Shown in pieces: positions 11,819 through 21,576 of a stretch of DNA of 64,000 nucleotides. The position numbers and the translations under genes are program-made. How positions within the stretch are numbered: the first letter of the stretch is position 1; the number at the start of each line of letters is the position of its first letter. The stretch comes from Cladopsammia gracilis (taxonomy: Eukaryota > Cnidaria > Anthozoa > Scleractinia > Dendrophylliidae), in the NCBI GenBank assembly GCA_022457155.1, contig JAJGOT010000010.1:3081001-3145000 (forward strand), written 5' to 3'. The notes under the pieces are model-generated. The model was not told where the DNA came from. It saw only the letters and a program-made list of their open reading frames with translations, and ran no database searches.

Positions 11819-11975
11819 ATAGAGCGTTTTCATCTGACGTCATAGCCGCCATATTGGTGTTCCCGTACAAAAGAATTTTAATTAACTTCTTTTGTCAGGA
11901 ACACCAACATGGTTGAATGGCCTTTGTCATTTGAGTCCCACGGGACTGAAGGTCACTTGAGTGAAAACGCTCTAT
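11819..11975. mobile_element. Short MITE with 'atagagcgttttca' ends
   Basis: 157 bp with 14-bp terminal inverted repeats (ATAGAGCGTTTTCA and its complement) and an inner inverted pair (GGTGTTCC against GGAACACC) around a TTAATTAA centre. Non-coding. Confidence 0.75.
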
Positions 11976-12045
11976 ATATTTTATCGTAATTAGAATTTTA
12001 ATGTATTGTAAATGGTTATTTTAATTGTTAATAAACATCTTGTCC

Positions 12046-12081
<36 letters not shown>

Positions 12082-12443
12082 CCTTGTGATCCTGCACTAT
12101 TTCTCCAAGCAGCTGCCTTTGTTTTGCTCTATAGAAACTTGTTATCCACTTTATATTTGGTGGCATTTGGCGATATAACATGGGAATTACGAAAACAAAA
12201 TTTCGGCGGGAAAGTCATAACCAAAAATTCCTGCATTCGCGTCTCACGGAGGGAACTGGACAGTTGTAATTAGAAGTGACAGGCAAAGCGGCCTATTTCA
12301 CCTTACGAATATTTACACTGTCTCAAAGAATAAATGTCCTAAGAATAATTATACAAAAGTGTCAACATTCTTAGATGAAATTCCTGTTGGATATTCTTCC
12401 CCCTGCCACCCCTATCAGGTCTGAGGTTAAGCCGTCTTACTTA

Positions 12444-13619
12444 CTACGGATTGAATGTTTTAAATTGCCTGAGTTCTATTGCATTGTTCTCTATTCCAAC
12501 AGCATCCTGTCTCGCAAAAGTTCGACAGTTCGCTATTCGTCCTTCAGTTTTGATCTCATTAGGCTGGGTGTCTTCACTGTTCCTTCTGCATAAACGTTTT
12601 TTCAGAAACTCTCGAAATTCCTTCATCTGAGCAAAGTAAATTATGAAGTTTATTGTACTATTCAAGTACACAACAATGGCAGAACTTAAACGAATTATGT
12701 AGCCAGTCGAAAAATCACGTTGTGGCTTCGCTATAATGGTGTACGCGGTATTAGCTATGAAGAAGAAGTATGGAATGATAAAAGCGAAGGTAAGGGCGAT
12801 GAGAAGAGTTGTTCCTCTCATTTTCTTGGCTCTCAGATAAGCTTTGAACGTATCGTTAATTTTTCCATTAGCAATTTGTCTTCTTCCTCTAGACCACACA
12901 GTTTTCATCAAACATATGTTGATGTAAGTCACCAAAACACTTGGAAAAATGTACTGTAGTGGGAAAATGAGGAGTAATATTTCAAATGGATAGAAACCCT
13001 GCTGATTTATGCATACAACAGTATAATGAGTGTTGTTGAGGTACAGCCTTGTTCCATCCTGAGCCGCTGCAGGAAATAACGGGACGAGAAGTCCTAACAC
13101 CCAAGCGCCGATGATGATCTTACGAACTTTCGAGTAACTGAATTCGCGCATAACCGATCGAGTTGACAGATACTTCTCAAGACTTATCACAACCATGTTG
13201 TTCATCGTGATAACAGGAAAAATGATATGCAGAAATCTCACTATCTTACACGGCCAACCAGTCTGGAAGACGTCAAAAAATATTTGGACGCACATTAGAG
13301 GAAGCGACACCGCACAAGAAAGAAGATCTGACAAAGACAAACTTCTTAAATACAAATTGAGATTTCTGACAAAACTGCTTGACTGGATTGGATTCCTCGA
13401 TGGCTTTTGCAAGAGATAGTAAAATATGAAACAGTTGCCCAGGAATCCGATTCCGCCAACAGTTGATAGAATTAAGCCGAGGACTCTTTTTGCGGTGTCA
13501 CCAGCCGGCGTGAAGACGTAGATCGGATCCACTGCATCAGTGTTGTTATTCCAATGGGACGAATCGTTTGTATTTGAGTGATTGGCCAAAGACAGCCATG
13601 TTGCTGAGTTGTTATCCAT
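12444..13619 (-). CDS. Class-A (rhodopsin-type) GPCR, paralogue 2
   Basis: An intact single coding exon of 391 codons, clearly homologous along its full length to the receptor at 3690-4871. All class-A landmarks are present: GFLGN in helix 1, LSLSDLL in helix 2, the GWPCK cysteine, EKY at the end of helix 3, a loop-2 cysteine (VVCI), FIIPYFF in helix 6, and NSTINFIIY in helix 7. The N-terminus differs most (SNTNDSS and NNNTD, with glycosylation sequons) and the C-terminal tail has small changes, so ligand contact or trafficking may differ. The start ATG at 13619 follows a conserved acceptor (TTTTTACAG, exon border about 13627). The duplication is direct, about 8.75 kb apart. The ligand is not recognisable. 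Confidence 0.93.
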   Translation of the reverse strand: MDNNSATWLSLANHSNTNDSSHWNNNTDAVDPIYVFTPAGDTAKRVLGLILSTVGGIGFLGNCFIFYYLLQKPSRNPIQSSSFVRNLNLYLRSLSLSDLLSCAVSLPLMCVQIFFDVFQTGWPCKIVRFLHIIFPVITMNNMVVISLEKYLSTRSVMREFSYSKVRKIIIGAWVLGLLVPLFPAAAQDGTRLYLNNTHYTVVCINQQGFYPFEILLLIFPLQYIFPSVLVTYINICLMKTVWSRGRRQIANGKINDTFKAYLRAKKMRGTTLLIALTFAFIIPYFFFIANTAYTIIAKPQRDFSTGYIIRLSSAIVVYLNSTINFIIYFAQMKEFREFLKKRLCRRNSEDTQPNEIKTEGRIANCRTFARQDAVGIENNAIELRQFKTFNP

Positions 13620-13627
13620 ATCCCCCT

Positions 13628-16600
13628 CTGTAAAAATTGGAAACAACGAGTTACTGCATGTTCATTTTCAAACAGGACAAATTGCCTCAAACAGAGTATC
13701 ACTACTTTATTCAAAATTGAAACCTGTTTGAAATGGTTTCTTTTATTTTAAAGATCGTTGTAACTCCATTTATAAGCCCACTTTTATGTCTACTTCATAA
13801 AAATAGAATATTTTAGGGTGCGTGCGTTGACCTTATATTGTTCTTCACAGTATTGAGTGCATCATGGGTAATCAGGGCAACTTGATGCCAAAAGGGAGGT
13901 TGACACAACCTGCGAGCACGTTCTCGGCCTCGGGGGTGGGTGCGGTGTTAGTTTTACACGCCCAGTTTCAATGTATTCATGCATAAATTAGTAATTTTAT
14001 AGCTTATCTCGTTTCCACCAATGATTGTTATCATCATTTATTGCTGCGGAACGAGCGCAGCGAGTGAGCAGCAACATAATCAGGATTTAAGAGAAATATA
14101 TGAGGAAAAAATATAAGCTAGGAAAAATCTCGAATTCAGTGATCGCTTTTTACCAGAATTCACTGCACCACGAACACATTTTGGGCCAGAATGCACTGCG
14201 CCACAAACAATAGCCTCGCTTGCTGCTTCAAGCTATTGGCTGCGGGATTGAAATATTTTGGTCCAACATGTCCCAGTCGAAATCGGAACTGAAGTGTCGA
14301 AGACTACCGCGAGTTGAGCGAGGACTGTGAGGCATGGTAATAGGACTGTTGGATAGCAAAGATTTTCGAAGATTGTACGGAATAAAAGACAAATTTATTT
14401 TGAAATCACTCCGACAGATGAGACTTAACTGAGCGCGTGGGGACTCGAACACGATACGGCTAGCTAGTAACGCAACATACTCATTATCAATAATTAACCT
14501 AAATTTTCACACCTTCCTCGTGGTAAACGCGTCCTTTGCTCAACAATATTCTTCAGACATTGCAAGAACTTGATGCGTGAATTACAAATTAACAAAATTA
14601 GTCTTATCAGCTGGAGTTTTCGTCGATTCATCCCGGTTACATTTGCTTTGCTTCCCCTCAAAAAACGAAAGAGAAAGTTGTGTAATACCAGCGAGACGAT
14701 AAAACAGCATTATTACAACAAATTTAAAGCAGCAATTACTATCTTTTGGATACACTAGTAAATTAACTATAATTATCTAGCCATGTGGCCTATTACCTTA
14801 GTTGGGTGTGATAAGAATTTAGATAGGAGAAGCTAAGCTAGGACAAGGACCACCCTTTCCTTACGAAACGAGGAGAAAAAGAAACACAAGATTTATCTTG
14901 ACTGATACCTCTGGAGACTAAAGTAAGTCGTCTTAATTTCATTTTCTTAGATAGACGTAACGTTATTCTTTGGATTAGTTTGCATGCTAGCATATTATCG
15001 TGTATTTTCACTTATTACTTGATCGCGTGATAGAATTGTAATACAGTAAGGTAGCTTTCTGTTCATTTTATGTTCTAGTTCGAACCGCACTAAACGCACC
15101 GAACGCACCAAATGCACCAAACGAACGCACTAAACTCATCTACTGAATCGCATTGAACCGCATCAAAGCATCCTGATTGTATCTGAAAGAACTTAGATGA
15201 ACCTGAACTTGAACATTAAAAAGAATAAACTGACAACACTGAACAGAATTGCGTGTTTGAATTAATTTGCTACACCGTGGGTTGGTTGGTTTAAGATCGG
15301 AATTACGCTGCTTGCCGCCTATAGGCGGAAGGATACCCATTTTCTTCCCCCTCCCCCAAACCCCGCCCCCGAGACCGGGAGCTTGCTCGCAGGCTAAATA
15401 ACGCCCCAGAATTTGCCTTCTAGACAATCATGACGAAAGCCTAAAATATTTCCAATTACCAACAAAACTTTGTCGCATTGTCAAAACGGAATTCGAAAAA
15501 AGACCATATTTAGATTATGGGAGATTATTTCCATCATAAAAGAGAGAAAGTCGTATTGTTCAACATCTGTTTGAAACCGAATTACGCTCGAATGTAACTA
15601 GCTATTTTAATATAACTGATAAATGTGTTCTTAAGGTAGTATCATAACGAAAACGTTTAGCATTTTCAAATTGCATAATCTTGTAGCGTTTTAACGGCAA
15701 AAAGTTTCGTGCTCAGTTACAGGTGATTGACATAAAACGGAAACAAGAACATTTCATGTTCGGAGCCTTTAGTAAACCATAAATGGAAAATGAATTATCA
15801 GCACGAATTACCAAAGATTATATGATAGTCAAACAGCGACATCCTAAAACAAAAACTTTAAGGATTTTCAGTTCGTCTTTTTAAAAATGAGATGCAAATT
15901 GCAGTATTTTTATGGGTACTTGGCTTGTTTTAAATTTTCTTTCGTCGCAAATACATCAGTGATATTTTTTCTTTGCAGAAATAAGTAAGATTTTATTTCA
16001 TTTTTTTTATGAAAACAAACATTGTGCATTATCACTGAAATATTTTATTGCTGTCGTTCTTATCTTGCTTTTATAAACGAAGGGAAAAAACTTTTTGCCA
16101 CATAATAATTTTGTTTTATTATTTCACTTTAATAATCATTGGGTCGATCATTTTAACAGTGATCGCTCTCAATTCATTTTACACAAAGTTTCAATTTAAC
16201 AAGAGGAAATGTTAATTGCCAAATAACAGAGAGAAAGAAGTATATGCATGAGTCTAGATTTTACAGTCGAAAATTCGACAACAGGACAGTACATCTGAAA
16301 AGTAGTGGTTCAGTTTGACTGATCACATACACTTAAGAAATCACCCACACCAGACCCAAACGTTAACGTCAACGTTCCAAACGATAACGTTCTACAGCAT
16401 AATAAACAGCACTTCAGGAAAGTGCTGCTCAATAGCTTTTATTTCAATGATCAAACTTTTGCTTTTCATCTACAGATGTGAAAGTTAGAACGTCCTCGTA
16501 CAGTATAACAAACGTCAACAGCACGACAGGAAAGTACTGTTCAAATGCTGCCATTAGCCGGTTACGCTTCAGAATTTTATACAAAGTCACCAAAGTTGCA

Positions 16601-16644
16601 ATCTGAGTTTAGTTTTAAGGAGCAAGATGTATAAAAATACACTT
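13628..16644 (-). other. Probable first intron of GPCR 2
   Basis: Bases 13628-13930 match the equivalent stretch upstream of GPCR 1. Bases 13930-15330 are specific to unit 2 and hold no gene that I can support, only a short GAGCGCAGCGAGTGAGC-type motif (14049) and 'cgcaccaaa' microrepeats (15080-15130). From 15330 on the sequence aligns with 6210-7517 of unit 1 and 19000-20288 of unit 3. Confidence 0.55.
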
Positions 16645-16790
16645 ACACAGAAAGTCGACGCTGCTAATTCTTCACTGACTTTTATGTATCGCCAGTAGGC
16701 AAGCCACTCCAGCTGCAACCCTAATCAATACTTTGTCAAAAAGGCACTTTTTTATGTAGTACATTGTATCGGTGATGACGCAGCTATTGG
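16640..16790 (-). promoter_or_regulatory. Probable GPCR 2 promoter and noncoding first exon
   Basis: On the minus strand it carries the same order as unit 1: a GCGTCATC element, a TATA-like CATAAAAAAG at about 16747-16757, a leader, and the donor GTAAGTG with the exon border at 16646/16647. An E-box-like CACGTG sits farther upstream (about 16802), where unit 1 has an interrupted version. Confidence 0.5.
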
Positions 16791-17334
16791 GTAAAACTCA
16801 CCACGTGGGTTTATTGTATCTAGGCAACGCCCTTTCCTGACGTTTTATCTGAAAACAACGTAGCTTTAACAGAGCAAAATGAACGTTAACTAAGCAAAAA
16901 AACGTATCTAGTTCTCTGTCTTCCAAAATGATATAATTTGAAAGTTTGGTTGTTGTATTATTACTATTTTAAATATTGTTGTGCTAAACGGTGAAATGCA
17001 ATTGCTTTTGTGGCTTCGAAACTTAAACAAATTCTACCATATCAATGTAACTATCAACAATAAACTAGTGGTTCCCAATGGAAGGTAAAGTGCTGCGAGC
17101 AGATGGTCTAGTAATAAAGCATCATACTTCTTAATTGCACGAAAAAATATTGGGAGGTATTCGGTAATAATGTCCAAAATTGATCGTAGTAAAGAGGAAG
17201 GAATGCAGATGCAGTTAAGTATTCGTTTTCTTTTTATTTAGGCATTAGGAGTCGAAATATGTAGGCCAAATAAACTAACGTGTACAAGAAGAAGAACAAT
17301 GACAACAAAGCTAAGCGTGAATAAATGTTTTTTA

Positions 17335-17550
17335 ATGTATACGTTTGCGACCACAATGGGTTGGTTGTTTGGAACATTGGCCACCTAGCGCATTCGCTCA
17401 GTTCGGTTTGTTTGCGACCACAATGTGTCGTTTGACACACTAGCCACCGAGCACATTCGCTAGCTCTCAGTTTGTTTTTCTGCGACCACAATGGGTCGTT
17501 TGACACACTGGTCACCGAGCACATACACTCAGTTCAGTTTGTTTGTCACA
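17335..17550. repeat. Three-unit tandem repeat, about 65-71 bp
   Basis: The block starting 'gcgaccacaatg' occurs at about 17346, 17411 and 17482. Each is followed by a 'tttgacacactggccaccgagcacattcgctcag'-like segment with mismatches. It is non-coding; frames through it are repetitive artefacts. Confidence 0.75.
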
Positions 17551-18252
17551 GATCAGAGAAAAATGGGCTCAACTCGTGATTCGGTTTGTAGGTCTTTTTA
17601 TGTCGCTCCTTTCGCATGATTTGCAATCAAAGATGCTTTGAAATCAACGATGCTTTGAAAGAAAAGACCGAACAACTCCTTAAGTGGCACGGTAGCAAAG
17701 CAGTACAAATTATACTCACCAAATACATGAACACGCGAGGCCAATGGAAGAGCTCGCGAATCGCAAGGGAAAGCACGTGTTTGAGCCAGCGTTGCAATGG
17801 TCAGCTGTGCTGATGAACCGCACGAAAACGAGGCAAAATGTCTCACTGACACTCGCCGAGAATCAAACCGGTATCTTTAAATAGGACTGTTGCTCGCTGC
17901 GCTCGCAGCAATTTTTTTGTTGAAGATATGTTACACATAATTAAAACAAATATCAGAAACCTCCTCATTCCTTAATATATTATTTTTAAAGGCAAGCAAA
18001 ATGGGTCTAACAGCCTTAACAAAAGCATCAGCTCTATTATCTTAATTTAAATAGTTAATTCAATTAACTACATTAATATAACATATTGCTTCATCTCGCT
18101 TCGAATGGATGAAAAGTAAGTTTACAATTTGCATAAGTAACGAAACTTACTCGCGGAATGAAATCGAAAATCATTCGTTTAGTTAGGTTTAGTAAAAAGA
18201 ATTCTGAAAATTATTGCAGAGAGCAGTTGATGCTTTAAATTCAATGGAGAAA
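17551..18252. other. Spacer between units 2 and 3
   Basis: I see no gene here. There are two near-identical short phrases ('aatcaaagatgctttg' and 'aatcaacgatgctttg' at 17627-17660) and a small palindrome (GCTCGCTGCGCTCGCAGC at 17892). Confidence 0.5.
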
Positions 18253-18800
18253 TAAAAACAAAGATTTGATTCGAAATTGTGAAACTTACCAAGAGAGATT
18301 TCAGCAAGTAAACTATGTTATATTCGAACGAAAACAGCCTTAAGAAACGAATGGAAAACTCATAAATATAAGGAACGTGATCAGTTAGATTTTGTAGATT
18401 TCATCTGCTCAACATAGCGATGAACAGGATCTTAGTGAAGGAACTCAAAACAGCGAACTGTTTGGTTGTTTTAACCCAGGTTTAGATAAAAATCACTAAG
18501 AGTATCATCTTTTAAGTGATGCTGGAATTTTTCCTGCAGCAAATGATAATGAAAAGTTGATAATTAATTGTGTGAATGACAACAGTTATAGAAAACTTGT
18601 TAAATCTTTGAACATGCAGACAACAAATGGAAATTTTGTTACCATGTACACTCTGTTAAAAATGACAAGAATGCCATTATTTTTTAACTGGTGATGCATG
18701 CATAGGGAAGACAACAGTAACATATTGTTTTCTTGATGCTCTTGTTAGATATTTTGAAGGTAATCCAGGTGGAAATCCAGACAAATTCGGAAACTAATAA
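18253..18800 (+). pseudogene. Decayed PIF1-like helicase fragment, copy 2
   Basis: Colinear with 1600-2160. The translated remnant from about 18673 reads FLTGDACIGKTTVT and then ALVRYFEGNPGGNPDKF, with a usable P-loop (G-x4-GKT) that copy 1 has lost. The frame breaks afterwards, and upstream sequence has stops. It marks the left edge of duplicated unit 3. Confidence 0.6.
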
Positions 18801-18839
18801 AACTTGCTCCAGAAACAACAGAAACAAACAAGAGAACAA

Positions 18840-20288
18840 TTGCCTCAAACAAATTATCTCTGCTTTATTCAAAATTGAAAATGTTTGAAATGCTTTCTTG
18901 TATATTTTAAAGATCGTTGTAACTACATTTAGGAGCCCACTTTTAAGTCTACGTAGCTGTGTTTAAAAATAAAACATTTAGGGTGCGTGCGATTAGCCTG
19001 CGAGCTTGCTCGCAGGTTAAATAACAACCCAGAATTTGCCTTCTAAACTATCATAACGAAAGCCTAAAATATTTACAATTATCAACAAAATTTTATCGCA
19101 TTGTCAAGACGGAATTCGAAAACTGAATTAAAAGACCATCTTAAGATTAGGGAGATTATTTCCATCATAAAAGAGAGAAAGTCGTATTGTTCAACATCTG
19201 TTTGAAACCGAATTACGCTCGAATGTAACTAGCTATTTAAAATACCTGATAAATGTGTTCTCAAGGTAGTATTATAACGAAAACGTTTAAAAACATTTTC
19301 AAATTGTATAATCTTGTAGCGTTTTAACGGCAAAAAGTTTCGTGCTCAGTTACAGGTGATTGACATAAAACGGAAACAAGAACATTTCATGTTCGGAACC
19401 TTTTGTAAACTATAAATGGAAAATGAATTATCAGTACGAATTACTTAAGATTATATGATTGTCAAAGAGCGACATCCTAAAACAAAAACGTTAAGAATTT
19501 TTAGTTCGTCTTTTTAAAAATGAGATGCAAATTGCAGTATTTTTATGGGTACTTGGCTTGTTTTAAACTTTCTTTCGTCGCAAATACATCAATACGATAT
19601 TTTTTTCTCTGCAGAAATAACTAAGAATTTATTTCATTTTTTCGTTTTGTGAAAACAAACATTGTGCATTATCACTGAAATATTTTATTAATGTCGTTCT
19701 TGTATTGCTTTTAGAAAGGAAGGGAGAAACCTTTTTGCCACATAATAATTTTGTGTTTTATTACTATTATTTCAATTTAATAATCATTGGGTTGATCTTT
19801 TTAACAGTGATCTCCCTCAATACATTTTACACAAAGTTTCAATTTAACAAGAGGAAATGTTAATTGCCAAATAACAGAGAGAAAGAAGTATATCAGTGTA
19901 GATTTTATAGTCGAAAATTCGACAACGGGACAGTACGACTGAAAGCTAGTGATTTAATTTGACTGATCACATACACTTGAGATATCACCCACACCAGACC
20001 CAAACGTTAACGTCAACGTTCCAAACGATAACGTTCTGCAGCATAATAAACAGCACTACAGGAAAGTGCTGCTCAATAGCTTTTATTTCAATGATTAAAC
20101 TTTTGCTTTTCATCTACAGATGTGAAAGTTAGAACGTCCTCGTACAGTATAACAAACGTCAACAGCACGACAGGAAAGTACTGTTCAAATGCTGCCTTTA
20201 GCCGGTTATGCTTCAGAATTTTATACAAAGTCACCAAAGTTGCAATCTTACTTTAGTTTTAAGGAACAAGATATATAAAAATACACTT
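18840..20288. repeat. Duplicated unit 3, receptor ORF missing
   Basis: Bases 18840-18990 align with the sequence just upstream of the GPCR ORFs (4944-5095 and 13682-13830), and 19000-20288 with the first-intron region. The GPCR coding exon itself is absent: the sequence jumps from the helicase relic (ending near 18800) to the upstream flank. Several hundred bases of this copy are more than 90 % similar by eye to unit 1. Confidence 0.75.
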
Positions 20289-20430
20289 ACACAGAAAGTC
20301 GACGCTGCTAATTCTTCACTGACTTTAACGTATCGCCAGTAGGCAAGCGACTCCACCTGCAACCCTAATCAATACGTTGTCCAAAAGGAACCTTTTTATG
20401 TAGTGCATTGTATGGGTGATGACGCAGCTA
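20284..20430 (-). promoter_or_regulatory. Orphan copy of the GPCR promoter and first exon
   Basis: The donor GTAAGTG (exon border 20290/20291), the leader, the TATA-like CATAAAAAGG (about 20391-20401) and the GCGTCATC element are all intact, as in units 1 and 2. There is no receptor ORF downstream before the next block. If active it would drive a noncoding RNA, or splice to the GPCR 2 exon on the same strand at 13627. Confidence 0.4.
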
Positions 20431-20706
20431 TTGAGTAAAACTTACCACGTGGGTTTATTGTATCTAGGCAACGCTCTTTACTGACGTTTTATCTGAAAAC
20501 AACGTAGCTTTATCAGAGCAAAATGAACATTAACTAAACAAAAAAAAAAACATATCTAGTTCTCTGCCTTCCGAAGTGATATAATTTTAAAGTATGGTTG
20601 TCATATTATTACTATTTTAAATCTTGTTGTGCTAAACGGTGAAATACAATTGCTTTTGTCGCTTCGATCAGGGGTCGGCAGATGTTTCCAACAAAAAACG
20701 TTTTAA

Positions 20707-21380
20707 GTAACGCTCCACATAAGAACTGCAGTAAACTTCATTGTTCTGCGGCATTGGCTCCTTCTCACATAGAATGTCTTTGATTTCAAGAATAGAAGAG
20801 GAGCTAATGGCTTATAATTATATTTCAGTATAAAAATAAAGAATATCCATTTGCGTCAGATAAATTTTAGGAAATGTCCGTGCTTAACCAATCAAAATAG
20901 CAGAAGACAATAGCTAATAATTTTGCTTCTTTGACAAAGTTCCTCAAATACAATTTCTTTAAAAATTTGCATGTTTTGCGATTGGGTCTTAAATTACATG
21001 AAACCTTTAAAAAATCAAACAAAATGCACCTTGAAACCTAACTTTTTAGCAGTCTTTGAGTCTAGACCAATGAGATCACTAGCTGTAACAATGAAAAAAG
21101 TTGACATTCCATCGTGCATTGCCGTTAGCACTTTCCTTCTTATGGGTATATACTTCATGGTGGGTTTTAATTTATGCACATCAATGAATCCGGCACTTGC
21201 TTACTTAGGGCTAAAAACTCATTTTAAAATGGTTAGCTTTTATTTACTGTTATGGATATCACTACCCATAACAGTTAGTAAAAGCTAACCATTTTAAAAT
21301 GAGTTTTTAGGATCCTTATATGATAAGATCCCTATATGGTGTGTTAGCATGAAGTATATACCTTCTTATGCGGATCATTA
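20707..21380. mobile_element. TTAA-target MITE containing a 100-bp hairpin
   Basis: The inverted ends are GTAACGCTCCACATAAG and CTTATGCGGATCATTAC. The left flank is TTAA (20703-20706); the right TTAA is split by the next element. The orthologous site in unit 1 (about 7930) is an uninterrupted TTTTAATATTCGG, so this is a proven insertion with piggyBac-style TTAA targeting. A related 404-bp copy lies at 55202-55605. Bases 21211-21310 form a long hairpin (arms CTAAAAACTCATTTTAAAAT and complement). No transposase is encoded. Confidence 0.85.
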
Positions 21381-21384
21381 CTTA

Positions 21385-21576
21385 GGCCCCGTCCACACGT
21401 ATCCGGATATTTTTGAATCCGCAACTTTTTTGTTGCGGATTGGCCTTGCGTCCACACGTATCCGGCGAATTCGGGCAAATACGATTCGAATACGCTACGT
21501 GTGGACGCGAAAATTTTCTAATCCGTAACAAAAAAGTTGCGGATTCAAAAATATCCGGATACGTGTGGACGGGGCC
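21385..21576. mobile_element. Fold-back MITE with 3-bp TTA duplication
   Basis: 192 bp with long terminal inverted repeats (GGCCCCGTCCACACGTATCC and the complement, continuing through a TTGCGGATT block). It is flanked by TTA on both sides, which fits PIF/Harbinger-type 3-bp targets. It sits exactly in the right TTAA duplication of the previous element, so it inserted later. Confidence 0.88.

Larger units (their letters stand above)
11263..12082. other. Insertion cluster splitting the unit 2 repeat
   Basis: Relative to unit 1 (2540-2550) about 820 bp are inserted here. They comprise a retrotransposon-like 3' end with an ATT microsatellite (11414-11451), a non-LTR ORF fragment on the minus strand (11507-11704), a second ATT/TTA tract (11715-11773), a 157-bp MITE (11819-11975) and a third TTA tract (12049-12080). 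Confidence 0.65.

Noticed and set aside
11534..11845. Open frames with long Tyr or Asn runs around 11.5-12.2 kb
   Set aside because: They are translations of ATT/TTA microsatellites.
17598..17852. 84-residue minus-strand frame
   Set aside because: It has no homology I recognise, no splice context, and lies next to tandem repeats in a spacer.
20971..21288. 105-residue open frame with hydrophobic stretches
   Set aside because: It lies inside the TTAA-target MITE and its hairpin; the related element at 55202-55605 does not keep the frame.
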